64,000 bases of DNA from Myxococcota bacterium (GCA_963169045.1 CAUJDF010000002.1:140901-204900), one strand, 5' to 3'. Positions 52,084-62,337 are shown, numbered from the stretch's first letter. Numbers and translations are program-made. The notes: generated by a model from the letters alone, not told the origin.

Positions 52084-53880
52084 ATGCGACGCTTCCTCCT
52101 CGCGCTCCTCCTCGTCGCCTGCGCCGAAGACGCGCCGCCCGCGGGCGACGGTTGCGGCGAGGCCTGCCCTTCCGGCCAGGCCTGCGAGGCCGGCGCCTGT
52201 GTCGCCGCCGCCTGCGACGCGAACGCCGCGTGCCCGATCGGCCTCGAGTGCGTCGACGGGCGCTGCGCCCGCCCCGCCGCCGAGTGCGCCGTCGACGGCG
52301 ACTGCGCCGGCGGCCGCTGCGTCGAGGGGCAGTGCTTCGACAACCAGTGCGCCGAGGGCGCCCTGCGCGCCTGCGACTCCGCGTGCGGCGAGGGCACGCA
52401 GCAATGCCGCGGCGGCGTGTGGCGCGCCTGCACCGCGCCCCCGCCCGCCGAGGGCGAGATCTGCGGCGACGGGCGCGACGACGACTGCGACGGCGCCGTG
52501 GACGAGGGCTGCTCCGGCTGCGACGACGGCGCCCAGCGCCCATGCGAGACGGCCTGCGGCCGCGGGACCGAGTACTGCGCCGGCGATGCCTGGACGGGGT
52601 GCGACGCCCGCGTCCCCGGCGTCGAGCAGTGCGACGACGGCGTGGACGGCGACTGCGACGGGACCGTCGACGAGGGCTGCGTGGCCTGCAACGACGGGCA
52701 GCGCCGCCCCTGCGACACCGAGTGCGGCGCCGGCGAGCAGGTCTGCGCCGATCTCGCGTGGGGCGTCTGCTCCGCGCCGGCGCCCGTCGACGGCATGTGC
52801 CCGGCGCCGCCCGTGGTGTGCGATGCCGACGACCGCAAGCCCGGCGGGGACGTCCGCCTGAGCGCGCCCGGCGGCCGCGCCTGGTTCCCCCGCGTCACCT
52901 GGAACGGCGACGAGTTCGCGGTCTTCTGGGGCGATCGCCGCGGCGGCGAGGGGCTCACGCGCATGCGGCGGATCGGCGCCGGCGGCGTCGTCGACCTCGT
53001 GGCGCGCAACTTCCACGACGCGGACTGGACGGGCGACGGCTATCTCGTCCTGTCGGTGTCCGTCGGCCGCCTCGCCGTGAGCCGCGTCTCGTCGCTCGGC
53101 ACCGTGCGCGGCACGATCGAGCACCCCGACCTCACGCGCTCCGGCCTCGACGCGGTCGTGGCCTGGAACGGCCAGTCCCTCGGCGCGATCTGGTCCGACA
53201 ACCTCGAGGAGCTGCACTTCGTCCGCTTCGGCGCCGACGGGCGCCAGGTGGGTGTGCCGCGGCAGCTCACGAGCGCGCCCGGGCGCTCGATGCAGCCGTC
53301 GCTCGTCGCCGACGGCGCGGGCTGGGCGGTGGCCTGGCGCGACGAGCGCGACGCCCCCGACGACCGTTTCAACGGCCGTGTGTACTTCGTCCGGCTCGAC
53401 GCCGAGGGTCGCAAGCGCGGCACGGAGGCCCCCGTCGCCGAAGGCGAGGATCCCGCGCTGACCCGCACCGCCGCCGGCTTCGGCCTCGCGTTCGCCGACG
53501 CGCGATCCGGCCCCGATGCGGTGTGGTTCGCGGCCCTCGACGCCGACGGCCGCCGGCAGGGCGGCGACGTGGCGATCTCCGACTCGCCGTCCAACGCGCG
53601 GGCGCCGGCCATCGCCGCCACGGGCGACGGCTTCGGCGTCGTGTGGACGGACAGCCGCCACCCCGAGGGCGCCGAGCTGTACTTCGCCCGCGTCGGGGCC
53701 GACGGGAAGCGGCAGGGCGCGCCCGTCCGCGTGACCGCGGCGCCCGCCGACTCGGGCCAGAGCGCGCTGGTCTGGGCCGGCGACCGCTTCGGTGTCGCCT
53801 GGTCCGACGAGCGCGACGCCGCCGATCCGGCCGAGCAGGCGGACCTGTACTTCGCCGCCGGTCCCCTCACCTGCCCCTGA
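52084..53880 (+). CDS. Cys-rich lipoprotein with MopE/PMBR-type Asp repeats and a beta-propeller-like region
   Basis: A 598-residue lipoprotein. The signal RRFLLALLLVAC ends in a lipobox. Residues 20-240 are Cys-rich, with two DGRDDDCDGAVDEGC-type motifs (DGxDxDCDGxxDE), the putative metal-binding repeat common in Myxococcota lipoproteins. The rest is a series of beta segments (FVRFGADGRQVG, VWFAALDADGRRQGGD, YFARVGADGKRQGAPVRV) reminiscent of a propeller with DxDG loops. No catalytic site is visible. The downstream protease lipoprotein starts 11 bp after the stop and is likely co-transcribed. Confidence 0.8.
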   Translation: MRRFLLALLLVACAEDAPPAGDGCGEACPSGQACEAGACVAAACDANAACPIGLECVDGRCARPAAECAVDGDCAGGRCVEGQCFDNQCAEGALRACDSACGEGTQQCRGGVWRACTAPPPAEGEICGDGRDDDCDGAVDEGCSGCDDGAQRPCETACGRGTEYCAGDAWTGCDARVPGVEQCDDGVDGDCDGTVDEGCVACNDGQRRPCDTECGAGEQVCADLAWGVCSAPAPVDGMCPAPPVVCDADDRKPGGDVRLSAPGGRAWFPRVTWNGDEFAVFWGDRRGGEGLTRMRRIGAGGVVDLVARNFHDADWTGDGYLVLSVSVGRLAVSRVSSLGTVRGTIEHPDLTRSGLDAVVAWNGQSLGAIWSDNLEELHFVRFGADGRQVGVPRQLTSAPGRSMQPSLVADGAGWAVAWRDERDAPDDRFNGRVYFVRLDAEGRKRGTEAPVAEGEDPALTRTAAGFGLAFADARSGPDAVWFAALDADGRRQGGDVAISDSPSNARAPAIAATGDGFGVVWTDSRHPEGAELYFARVGADGKRQGAPVRVTAAPADSGQSALVWAGDRFGVAWSDERDAADPAEQADLYFAAGPLTCP

Positions 53881-53891
53881 CGAGGACGCCG

Positions 53892-55238
53892 ATGCGCCGC
53901 CTGCTCCCCCTGCTTCTCCTCTTCGCGGCCTGCGACGACGGCGCGAAGAAGTCCACGCGGGCGCTGGCCGACGCGGCGACGCCGGACGCCGCCCTGGCCG
54001 CCGACGCCGGCCCCGTGCCCTTCGATGCCACCCCCCCGCCCCCCGACGGCGCCCCGTGCGGCGAGGGCTGCGTCACGCCGCCACCGGACGCCGCCGTTCC
54101 CGACGCCGCCCCCGCCGCGCGCGACCAGTGCGGCGATCTGCGCACCGCGCCGAAGGTCTATTACGGCACGCGGGAGCCGACCCACCTGCCGCTCACGCCC
54201 GAGCAGGTCCTGGCCGTCGGCAGCTTCGACGGGTGCAGCGGCCTGCTCGTCACGCCCACCTGGGTGCTCACCGCCGCCCACTGCGGTCTCGGCGGCCGCG
54301 CCCGCTTCTGCATGGGCCGCGACCCCGACCGCCCGGACCGCTGCGTCCGCGCGCGCCGCGGCGTCGCCCATCCGCAAGGCGACATCGCGCTCGTCGAGCT
54401 CGACCGCGACGCCCGAGACGTCGCGCCCGGCGTCGTGCCCGTGGCCCTCCTCACCGAGGAGCTCGACCGCAGCTGGATCGGGCGCACCGCCGAGGCCGCC
54501 GGCTACGGCCAGACGGAGACCGACGACTTCAACAAGCGCCGCTTCACCGCGGAGCCCATCGTCGGCGTCTATCGCGACCGCGTCTCCATCGACGGCCGCG
54601 GCGAGCGCGGCGTGTGCTTCGGCGACTCGGGCGGCCCGCTCATGGTCCTCGCCGGCGACGGCTCCGTCCGCGTGGCGGGGGCGCTCAGCGAGGGCGACGG
54701 CTCCTGCGTCGGCGTCGACCACTTCACGCGCGTCGACGTCTACCGCGAGTGGATCGAGCGCTACACGGGCCCCACGATCGTCGCGGGGGCGGGCTGCGGC
54801 CCCGTCGACGCCGAGGGCCGCTGCCTGAGCGGCGATCCGGTGTGGTGCGCCGACGGCGCCCTGCGCACGGCGCGCTGCGGCGACGGGTCGACGTGCGGCT
54901 GGGACGCCGCCGCAGTCGGCTTCCGCTGTGTGCCCGAAGGGAACGCGTGCGCCGGCCTCGACCGCGTCGGCGCCTGCGACGGCGCCGTCGCGCGCTGGTG
55001 CGACGGCGGCGACGCGAAGGCGCGCGACTGCGCGCTCTGTGGCGAGCGCTGCGAGCTCGTGCCGGGGGTGGGCGCCGACTGTCGGCCCGACCCGTGCCAG
55101 GGCCTCGACTTCGGCGGCCGCTGCAACGGCGACGTCGCCGAGTGGTGCGAGGACGGGCAGCTCCGGTCGTTCGACTGCGCCGCCGAGGGCAGCACCTGCC
55201 GCTACATCAACCGGCGCATCGGCTACTACTGCGAGTAA
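53892..55238 (+). CDS. Trypsin-like serine protease lipoprotein with Cys-rich C-terminus
   Basis: A 448-residue lipoprotein: signal MRRLLPLLLLFAACDD, then an Asp/Ala/Pro linker. An S1 protease domain (about 95-310) carries the complete triad: His130 (TAAHC), Asp164 (GDIALVEL) and Ser246 (FGDSGGPL). The C-terminal 130 residues hold 20 or so Cys in repeats of the form CDGAVARWCDGGDAK, CNGDVAEWCEDGQLRS. It may act on surface or extracellular proteins. The spacing to the preceding Cys-rich lipoprotein (11 bp) suggests an operon. Confidence 0.88.
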   Translation: MRRLLPLLLLFAACDDGAKKSTRALADAATPDAALAADAGPVPFDATPPPPDGAPCGEGCVTPPPDAAVPDAAPAARDQCGDLRTAPKVYYGTREPTHLPLTPEQVLAVGSFDGCSGLLVTPTWVLTAAHCGLGGRARFCMGRDPDRPDRCVRARRGVAHPQGDIALVELDRDARDVAPGVVPVALLTEELDRSWIGRTAEAAGYGQTETDDFNKRRFTAEPIVGVYRDRVSIDGRGERGVCFGDSGGPLMVLAGDGSVRVAGALSEGDGSCVGVDHFTRVDVYREWIERYTGPTIVAGAGCGPVDAEGRCLSGDPVWCADGALRTARCGDGSTCGWDAAAVGFRCVPEGNACAGLDRVGACDGAVARWCDGGDAKARDCALCGERCELVPGVGADCRPDPCQGLDFGGRCNGDVAEWCEDGQLRSFDCAAEGSTCRYINRRIGYYCE

Positions 55239-55241
55239 CCC

Positions 55242-55469
55242 TCACGCGTTGGCCAGGAAGATCTGCACCAGCGTCCACTCGTCCTCGTTCCGGTCGTGCC
55301 GGAGCAGGTACTGGTGCCCGTCGTCGGCGCGGACCTTGAAGTAGGTGGCCGCCGGGTCGTACCACCGGTCCGCGATGCCGAGCACCGGATGACGGACGCC
55401 CTCGAGCGTGAACGCCCGCGGCTCCTGGTCGGCCTTGTAGCCGGCGTGGCACTCGACTCGGATGCCCAC
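55242..55469 (-). CDS. Small conserved-looking hypothetical protein
   Basis: A 75-residue soluble protein (GIRVECHAGYKADQEPRAF ... WYDPAATYFKVRADDGHQYLLRHD). GTG 55469 has AAGGAG 8 nt upstream. A beta-rich fold is suggested by alternating hydrophobic residues. No motif identifies it. It ends 4 bp from the convergent protease gene and is separated by 61 bp from the SPFH gene on the same strand. Confidence 0.62.
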   Translation of the reverse strand: MGIRVECHAGYKADQEPRAFTLEGVRHPVLGIADRWYDPAATYFKVRADDGHQYLLRHDRNEDEWTLVQIFLANA

Positions 55470-55530
55470 CTTCGACTCCTTCCTACCTACCCTTGTGGAC
55501 GACGAAGGCAGGCGGGCCGATTCGGGCGCG

Positions 55531-56289
55531 TCACCGGGCGCCCTTGTCGAATATCCGCAGGAATTCCAGTGGGATGGGGAAGAGGGTCGTCGAGTTGTTC
55601 TCGGCGGCTATCTCGACGAGCGTCTGCAGGTAGCGCAGCTGGAGCGTGGCCGGCTCGGCGGCGAGGATGCCGGCGGCCTCGGCGAGCTTCCGTGACGCCT
55701 GCAGCTCGCCCTCGGCGGAGATGATCTTCGCGCGGCGCTCGCGCTCGGCCTCCGCCTGCCGGGCCATGGCGCGCCGCATCTCCTGCGGCACCTCGACGTG
55801 CTTGATCTCGACGCTCGCCACCTTCACGCCCCAGGGCTCCGACGACTCGTCGATGATCTCCTGCAGCCGGCGGTTCAGCCGCTCGCGGTCCGTCAGCAGG
55901 TCGTCGAGCTCGTGGGCGCCGGTGACGGAGCGCAGCGTGGTCTGCGCCAGCTGGCTCGTCGCCCAGAGGTAGTTCACCACGTTGAGCACCGCCTTGTCGG
56001 GGTGCAGCACGCGGAAGTAAAGGACGGCGCTGACCTTCGCCGTCACGTTGTCGCGGGTGATGACGTCCTGGGGCGGCACGTCCTCGACGATGGTGCGCAG
56101 GTCGACGATCTGCATGCGCTGGAACGGCGGGAAGACCAGGCGCAGCCCGGGCCCCTTCAGGCCCGTGTACTTGCCGAGGAAGAACATCACGCCGCGCTGG
56201 TACTCCCTCACGATGCGGACGCTGGCGGCGAGGTAGAGCAGCGCCAGCGCCGCGGCCACCAGAATTCCGAGCGGCAGGCCCAGGTCCAT
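55531..56289 (-). CDS. Slipin/stomatin-like SPFH-domain membrane protein
   Basis: A 252-residue membrane protein: one N-terminal helix (residues 5-25), then an SPFH (band 7) domain with [42 protein letters not shown], and a helical tail rich in Ala/Glu. Slipins form oligomeric membrane platforms and are cleaved by NfeD-type proteases, whose gene lies immediately upstream here. ATG 56289 shares one base with the NfeD TGA. Confidence 0.93.
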   Translation of the reverse strand: MDLGLPLGILVAAALALLYLAASVRIVREYQRGVMFFLGKYTGLKGPGLRLVFPPFQRMQIVDLRTIVEDVPPQDVITRDNVTAKVSAVLYFRVLHPDKAVLNVVNYLWATSQLAQTTLRSVTGAHELDDLLTDRERLNRRLQEIIDESSEPWGVKVASVEIKHVEVPQEMRRAMARQAEAERERRAKIISAEGELQASRKLAEAAGILAAEPATLQLRYLQTLVEIAAENNSTTLFPIPLEFLRIFDKGAR

Positions 56290-57605
56290 CAGCGCACCTC
56301 CGTTTCGATGGGCACCACATCCAGCGTGAGGTCGCGGACGGCGACGACGCGGACCGCGGCCCCCGCGGGGGCGGCCGCCGTGCATCGAGCCCGCCAGCGC
56401 TCGCCGGCGACGCGCACCCAGCCGCCGTCCGGCCCGAGGGGTTCGTCGGCGTGGCCCACGCAGCCGACGAGCCCCTCCGCGCCGGTCACGGGCGCCCGCT
56501 TGCGGATCCGGGCGGCGTGCCACGCCAGCGCCACCGTGCCGGCCCCGACCGCGGCCGCGAGGGGCACGACGAGCCCCCACGAGACGCGCACCGAGGCGTC
56601 GGCGAAGAACTCGGGATCGTCGGTGTCGATGAGCAGCACGGAGCCGATCGCCAGCGTCACGATGCCGCCCAGCGCGAGCAGGCCGTGGCTCACCACGAAG
56701 AGCTCGGCCACGAAGAGCCCGAAGGCGACCACCAGCAGCACGATGGCGCCCGCGTCCACCGGCAGCAGGCGCAGACCGATGCCGGCCAGCAGCAGCAGGA
56801 AGAGGCCGAGCGCCCCCGCGATGCCGATGCCGGGCGTGTACAGCTCAATCATGAGCAGGAACATCCCCAGCATCATCAACAGCCAGGCGACGTTCGGATC
56901 GCCGAGGACGCCCAGCGCGCGGTGGCGCAGGCTCGGCGCGAACGGCCGCACCTCGGCGCCGGCGGTCCGCAGCGTCACCTCGCGGTCGCCGACGCGCACC
57001 ACGCGGCCGTCGAGGCGCTCGAGCAGCGCGCGGACCGACGGCGCGACGACCTCCACGACGCCCTTCTCGAGGGCCTCGTCCGCCGTGGCCGACGCGGACT
57101 CGCGCACCGCTGCCTCGGCCCACTCCACGTCGCGTCCGCGCTGTTGGGCGAGCGCCCGGGCGAAGGCGGCCGCGTCGTTCTCCACTTTCTTCGCCATCGT
57201 GGGATCGGGCGCCTCGCCGCCGAGGCTCACCGGGTACGCGGCGCCAACGTGCGTCCCCGGCGCCATCGCCGCCACGTGGGAGGCGAGCACCAGGAACGCC
57301 CCCGCCGAGCCGGCACGCGCCCCGGCCGGCCCCACCCAGACGACGACGGGCACCGGCGCCTCGAGGAAGGCCTTCGCGATGTCTCGCGTGGCGTCGAGGA
57401 AGCCGCCGGGCGTGTCGATGACCACGAGGAGCGCCTGACAACCGCGCTCCCCAGCCTCCTGCACGGCGCTCGTCAGGTGCTCGGCGGCGCCCCCGGTGAC
57501 GACGCCGTCGAGGTCCGCCCGCAGCAGGCACGGCTGTCCGGCCGCCGGCGCGGCGACGCCGAGCGCCAGGAGCGCGAGCCCAAGTCCCCAGAGCGGCTTC
57601 GCCAT
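56289..57605 (-). CDS. NfeD-family membrane serine protease
   Basis: A 438-residue protein of the long NfeD (PH1510-type) class. After a signal ([14 protein letters not shown]) comes a ClpP-like domain with [32 protein letters not shown] (catalytic Ser) and the Lys in [12 protein letters not shown]. Four or five membrane helices follow, then a C-terminal OB-like NfeD domain ([14 protein letters not shown] ... GERWRARC). It is expected to cleave the slipin encoded downstream, and the coupling of the two genes is the classical arrangement. Confidence 0.93.
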   Translation of the reverse strand: MAKPLWGLGLALLALGVAAPAAGQPCLLRADLDGVVTGGAAEHLTSAVQEAGERGCQALLVVIDTPGGFLDATRDIAKAFLEAPVPVVVWVGPAGARAGSAGAFLVLASHVAAMAPGTHVGAAYPVSLGGEAPDPTMAKKVENDAAAFARALAQQRGRDVEWAEAAVRESASATADEALEKGVVEVVAPSVRALLERLDGRVVRVGDREVTLRTAGAEVRPFAPSLRHRALGVLGDPNVAWLLMMLGMFLLMIELYTPGIGIAGALGLFLLLLAGIGLRLLPVDAGAIVLLVVAFGLFVAELFVVSHGLLALGGIVTLAIGSVLLIDTDDPEFFADASVRVSWGLVVPLAAAVGAGTVALAWHAARIRKRAPVTGAEGLVGCVGHADEPLGPDGGWVRVAGERWRARCTAAAPAGAAVRVVAVRDLTLDVVPIETEVR

Positions 57606-57676
57606 GCGACCTACCAACACGGGCACGCCCGCACGCCGTCGTGCGATACTCCCCGACTTCGATGCCTGGGGGAGAG

Positions 57677-60600
57677 ATGCGATACCCGAGAACGCTCGTC
57701 GCGCTGTCGCTCGTGCAGACGCTCGCCGCCTGCGCCGGGCCGCAGGACGAGGCCGAGGCGAACGCCGCGTCGGTCGTGCTCTCGGGCGCGCCGCTCGACG
57801 TCCCGCGCGAGTTTCCCACGCTCCAGGCGGCGCTCGCCGCCGCCCGGCCCGGCGAGACGGTCGAGCTGGCCGCCGGCGACTACGCCGCCGGCGCAGTCAC
57901 GCTGCCGGCGGGCGTGACCGTCCGCGGCGCGGGCGCGACGACGACGACGGTCCGCGGCGCCTTCACCGTCGGCGGCGCCGGCGCGCGCCTCGCCGACCTG
58001 GCGCTCGTCGGCGCCAACGCCGGCACCGGCATCGCGGGCGCCGCCGGCGGGCTCGTCGTGGAGCGAGCCCGGATCCAGGGCTTCCAGCGCGCGATCGCCG
58101 TCACCGGCGACATCACCGTCCGAGGCAGCACCCTCGCCGGCAACGGCTGGGGCGTGGAGGCCCGCGACGGCCGCCTCGCCGTCCACAGCAGCGTCGTCGC
58201 CCACAACACCCAGGCAGGCATCGTGACGCGCGGCAACGTCGTCGCCGACGTGCTGCACGTCACGGTCGTCGGCAACGGCTTCGCCGGCCGGCTCGAGGAC
58301 GGCGCGGGCGGCATCACGCTGGGCTCCGGCGGCGGCCGCGTGATGAACAACGTCGTGGTCGGCAACCGCCAGGGCATCGCCTGCCACCAGTGCGGCGCCG
58401 AGTTCGGCCACGACGACGTCTGGGGCAACCCGGCGAACTACGCCGGCGAAGCGGGGCGCGCCCCCGGCGACCTGTCGGTCGATCCGGGCTTCGTCGACCC
58501 AGCGGGGCAGGACTTCCGCCTGACCGCCCGCTCGCCGTGCATCGACGCCGGCGTGGACCTCGGCCTCGCCACGGACGCCGACGGGCGGCCACGCCGGTCG
58601 TGGGTCGCCCCGGACCTCGGCGCGTACGAGCTGCAGCGGGTGCTCACCGGCCTCGTCCTCAACGAGGTGATGGCGAACCCGCTCGACGAAGCCACGGGCG
58701 AGTACGTCGAGATCTACAACGCGATGCAGGAGCCGGTGGACCTCGCCGGCTTCGTGCTCGACGACGGGGACGCGCCCGACGTCCTGCGCGGCCAGGGCGG
58801 GAGCCCCACCGTCCTCGCGCCCGGCGGCTACGCGGTCGTGCTGGACCCGGACTACGCCGGCCAGTACGCCCTCCCCGCCGGCACGCTCCGGCTGTCGGTC
58901 GCCGACCGCACGCTCGGCAACGGCCTCGCGCTCGGCGACCCGCTGCGCCTGCTCTCGCCCGACGGCACGACCGTCGCGTCGACGTTCTCGCGGCCGTTCG
59001 ATCCGGGCAACGGCGTCTCCGCCGAGCGCACCGCCCCGCTCGCGCCCGACGAGCCGGCCAGCTGGGTGCCGTCGCCCTGCGGAGCCAGCCCGGGCGCCGT
59101 GAACTGCGCGGCGGCGCCGCCCGCGCCCGAGCCGCTGCGCCGCTCTCTGTCAATCAACGAGGTGATGGCCAACCCGCTCGACGAGGACACCGGCGAGTTC
59201 GTAGAGCTCCTCAACGACGGCGAGGTGCCCATCGACGCCAAGGACCTCGTCTTCTCCGACGGCGACGCGCGCGACGTGCTGCGGGCGTTCGGCGACGGCT
59301 CCACGGTCGTCCCGCCCGGCGGTCTCGCGCTCGTCCTCGACCCTGAGTACGCCGGCGAGTACCCCATCCCGGCCGGCGTCGTCCTGCTGCGCCCGGCCGA
59401 CACCACCCTGGGCTCCGGCCTCGCGACGGATGACGCGCTCGAGCTGCGCGCCCCCGACGGCGAGGAGGTGTTGAGCACGTTCCGCTTCCCGTCGAACCCC
59501 GGAAACGGCGTGTCGATCGAGCGCGTGACCGACCGCGGCGACGTGGCGGGCAACTGGATCGCCTCCCCCTGCCCCGCGCGCTCGTCGCCGGGCCGCCCCA
59601 ACTGCGCCACCCCCGCCCCGCCCGCGCCGCCCGAATTGCCGCGCCTCGCGCTCACCGAGGTGATGGCCAACCCGCGCAACGAGTCCACCGGCGAGTTCGT
59701 CGAGGTCCACAACCGCGGCGAGGCGCCCGTCGACCTCGCCGGCCTGTTCCTGTTCGACGGCGACGCCGCCGACCGCCTCGTCGCGCACCGCGGCGGGCCG
59801 ACCCTGCTGCCGCCCGGCGGCTACGCGGTCGTCGTCGATCCCGACTACGACGGCGCCTACGCCATCGCCGAAGGCGCAATCCGCCTGACGGTGGCGGACC
59901 GCGCGCTCGGCTCCGGCCTCTCGACGGGGGACGCGATCCACCTGCTGATGCCGGACCAGAGTACGGCGATCGACCGTTGGCTCGAGCCGTTCGATCCGGG
60001 CGACGGCCGCAGCGCCGAGCGCGTGGACCGCGAGGACGGCAGCGTGGCGTGGGTCCCGGCCGCCTGCGAGGGCGCCCAGCGGAGCAGCCCCGGACGCGCC
60101 AACTGCGCCGACGGGCCCGCGCCGCCCCCACCCCCGCCGGAGCGGCTGCCCGACATCCTCACGAACGCCGACCTCATCGCGAGCAGCGCCTACGTCGACG
60201 AGCGCGAGTTCCCCGAGGGCAGCTGCGCCATCGTCGAGGGCTGCGTCGGCGGCCCGGGCCTGCGCAAGCTGCTGCGATTCTCCATCGAGACCGCCAACAT
60301 CGGCGACGCGGATCTCGTGATGGGCAACCCCGCGCAGCGCCCCGAGCTCTTCGAGTTCAGCCCCTGCCACGGCCACTACCACTTCAACGACTACGCCCGG
60401 TACTCGCTGCGCGACGCCGTCGGGAACGTGGTCGCGCCGGGCCACAAGCAGTCGTTCTGCCTGCTCGACAGCCGCCGCGTGCAGGACGGCCCCGACATCC
60501 CGCAGTTCGGCCAGTACGGCTGCGGCAACCAGGGCATCAGCCGCGGCTGGGCCGACATCTACGCCGCCGGCCTCGACTGCCAGTGGATCGACATCACCGG

Positions 60601-61468
60601 CGTCGCGCCCGGCACCTACTCGATGCGGATCGAGGTCAACTTCAACCAGGTCCTGCGCGAGTCGAACTACGAGAACAACGTGATCGAAGTGCCGTTCACG
60701 GTCGTGAACGACGACATCACCACGCCTTGCGAAGCGGGCGCGGTGCGGGGCACGAACGCCGAGTGCGGCTGGACGCCGACGGCGGTCGTCGCCTGCAATC
60801 CCGGGGAGCGCGTCGACATCGGGTGCACGGGCGCGGCCGAGTGCGGCGGCCTCGGCGCGTGCGAGGGCAACCCGGCGCTGCGCGTCTGCGCGGGCGATGG
60901 CATCGCCTGCCACGCCGACCGCGCGCTGGCGGCCGGTGACGACGCCTGCGGCACGAACTGCCCGCACACCCAGGTGGTCTGCCCGCCCGGCGGCGCGCTC
61001 ACGCTGTACACCAGCGCCGCCGATGGTGCCGCCTTCCGGTGCGAGCTGGGCATCCACGCCGCGCCGCCCCCGCCGCCGACGGAAGCCTGTCCCGCGCCCG
61101 CCGTCGGCATCTCTCGCGATTGCGGATGGCAGGTCGCCGTCGACCCCGAGGGACCCGTCCGCGCCCGCGCCTGCGTCCCCGGCAGCCGCTACGTCGTCGG
61201 CTGTAGCCCGGCGCCCGCAGCCTGCGGCGCCGGCGTCGGCACCACCTGTGCCGGCGACCCGATGCTGCGGATCTGCGCCGGCGACACCGAGTGCCGCGAC
61301 GCGGCAGCGCTCGCCCGGAACGACGACGTGTGTGCCGGCCGCCTCTGCGCCGAGGCGACCTTCGTGTGCCCTGCCGAAGGCGCGTTCACGGTGCTCTCGG
61401 CGTCCTACGGCGGAAACGCCTACGAGTGCGGCGTGGCGATCGCCCCCGCACAGAGCAGCGACAATTAG
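57677..61468 (+). CDS. Lipoprotein with beta-helix, three lamin-tail domains and a lysyl-oxidase domain
   Basis: A 1263-residue lipoprotein: signal ALSLVQTLAACAG with a lipobox, then a right-handed beta-helix-like region (about 35-310; FPTLQAALAAARPGETVELAAGDY). Three lamin-tail (LTD) domains start near residues 326, 492 and 657, each with NEVMANP or TEVMANP and GEF/GEYVE. A lysyl-oxidase-like domain runs about 824-1015 and has the copper-site motif CHGHYHFNDYARYSL (from residue 897), GHKQSFCLLD and ESNYENNVIEV. Two similar Cys-rich modules end the protein. If active, the oxidase would deaminate lysines and crosslink surface proteins. ATG 57677 has GGGGGAGAG upstream. An IS sits in its stop codon. 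Confidence 0.85.
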   Translation: MRYPRTLVALSLVQTLAACAGPQDEAEANAASVVLSGAPLDVPREFPTLQAALAAARPGETVELAAGDYAAGAVTLPAGVTVRGAGATTTTVRGAFTVGGAGARLADLALVGANAGTGIAGAAGGLVVERARIQGFQRAIAVTGDITVRGSTLAGNGWGVEARDGRLAVHSSVVAHNTQAGIVTRGNVVADVLHVTVVGNGFAGRLEDGAGGITLGSGGGRVMNNVVVGNRQGIACHQCGAEFGHDDVWGNPANYAGEAGRAPGDLSVDPGFVDPAGQDFRLTARSPCIDAGVDLGLATDADGRPRRSWVAPDLGAYELQRVLTGLVLNEVMANPLDEATGEYVEIYNAMQEPVDLAGFVLDDGDAPDVLRGQGGSPTVLAPGGYAVVLDPDYAGQYALPAGTLRLSVADRTLGNGLALGDPLRLLSPDGTTVASTFSRPFDPGNGVSAERTAPLAPDEPASWVPSPCGASPGAVNCAAAPPAPEPLRRSLSINEVMANPLDEDTGEFVELLNDGEVPIDAKDLVFSDGDARDVLRAFGDGSTVVPPGGLALVLDPEYAGEYPIPAGVVLLRPADTTLGSGLATDDALELRAPDGEEVLSTFRFPSNPGNGVSIERVTDRGDVAGNWIASPCPARSSPGRPNCATPAPPAPPELPRLALTEVMANPRNESTGEFVEVHNRGEAPVDLAGLFLFDGDAADRLVAHRGGPTLLPPGGYAVVVDPDYDGAYAIAEGAIRLTVADRALGSGLSTGDAIHLLMPDQSTAIDRWLEPFDPGDGRSAERVDREDGSVAWVPAACEGAQRSSPGRANCADGPAPPPPPPERLPDILTNADLIASSAYVDEREFPEGSCAIVEGCVGGPGLRKLLRFSIETANIGDADLVMGNPAQRPELFEFSPCHGHYHFNDYARYSLRDAVGNVVAPGHKQSFCLLDSRRVQDGPDIPQFGQYGCGNQGISRGWADIYAAGLDCQWIDITGVAPGTYSMRIEVNFNQVLRESNYENNVIEVPFTVVNDDITTPCEAGAVRGTNAECGWTPTAVVACNPGERVDIGCTGAAECGGLGACEGNPALRVCAGDGIACHADRALAAGDDACGTNCPHTQVVCPPGGALTLYTSAADGAAFRCELGIHAAPPPPPTEACPAPAVGISRDCGWQVAVDPEGPVRARACVPGSRYVVGCSPAPAACGAGVGTTCAGDPMLRICAGDTECRDAAALARNDDVCAGRLCAEATFVCPAEGAFTVLSASYGGNAYECGVAIAPAQSSDN

Positions 61469-61484
61469 GGCGTGTTTGGCAACC
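61468..61484 (+). repeat. Left terminal inverted repeat of the IS
   Basis: A 17-bp perfect match to the complement of 62318-62334. Confidence 0.92.
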
Positions 61485-61509
61485 TCGGTGATGTGCCCAT
61501 CTTCTGGGC

Positions 61510-62337
61510 ATGTACCGAGGAGACCTCACCAACGAAGAATGGGAGCGGCTGAGGCCGTTGCTTCCGCCGCAGGCGCCGGGCCCAAAGGGCGGCAGGCCGC
61601 CCCTGGACCACCGGCGCATCATCAACGGCATTCTGTGGGTGCTGCGGACGGGGGCTCCGTGGCGCGACCTGCCGAAGCGCTACGGCAAGTGGGCCACGGT
61701 CGCGGGCCGCTTCTACGACTGGCAGAAGCGAGGCGTATGGAGCCAGGTGCTGCAGGGGCTGCAGCAGCAGGCGGACAAGCGAGGCGAGTACGGCTGAAGG
61801 ACGCACTTCGTCGATTCGACGGTCGTCCGCGCCCATCAGCACGCCGCCGGCGCCAGGGCGAGTAGCGCTGACGCCGAGGCGCTCGGCCGCAGCCGCGGCG
61901 GATTCTCCACGAAGGTGCACATCCGAGCTGAGGAGCACGGCCGCCCGGCAGTTCTCCTCGTCACCCCGGGCCAGCGCCACGACTCGGTGATGTTCGAGCC
62001 GCTCCTCGACGGCGGCGCCGTGCGCCAGCCGACTGGGCGGATGCGCTTGCGTCCTGGTTGCGTCGTGGGTGACCGGGCCTACAGCAGCCCGAAGAACCGC
62101 CGAATGCTGCAGCGGCGGCACATCCGAACGGTGAGTCCTTGGCGGTGGAACCAGCGCAACAAACGCCGGCTCGACCGCGAGACCTACCGCCAGCGGAACC
62201 GCGTCGAGCGCTGTGTGAACCGGCTGAAGCAGTTCCGACGCGTCGCCACGCGCAACGAAAAGCGCGCGCACAACTACCTGGCCATGCTGCTCATCGCCGC
62301 CGCCATGATCTGGCTGCGGTTGCCAAACACGCCCTAG
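61510..62337 (+). pseudogene. IS5-family DDE transposase interrupted by an in-frame TGA
   Basis: The first part (61510-61797) has the family N-terminus LTNEEWERLRPLLPPQ and GAPWRDLPKRYGKW. A TGA at 61795-61797 interrupts the frame, which continues in the same phase with HFVDSTVVRAHQHAAG (first Asp), EALGRSRGGFSTK, VVGDRAYSSPKNRR (second Asp) and RNRVERCVNRLKQFRR (Glu). Family members have Trp near this position, so TGG to TGA is the likely change, rather than the programmed frameshift seen in relatives. The natural stop TAG uses the duplicated TA plus the flanking G. The full reading is about 275 residues. Confidence 0.85.
62318..62334 (-). repeat. Right terminal inverted repeat of the IS
   Basis: A 17-bp perfect inverted copy of the left end. 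Confidence 0.92.

Larger units (their letters stand above)
61468..62334. mobile_element. IS5-family (IS427-like) insertion sequence, 867 bp
   Basis: The ends are 17-bp perfect inverted repeats (GGGCGTGTTTGGCAACC, at 61468-61484 and complementary at 62318-62334). The flanking TA is duplicated (61466-61467 and 62335-62336). One transposase reading frame fills the element and is interrupted by a stop. Size, TA target and DDE protein fit the IS427 group. Confidence 0.9.
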
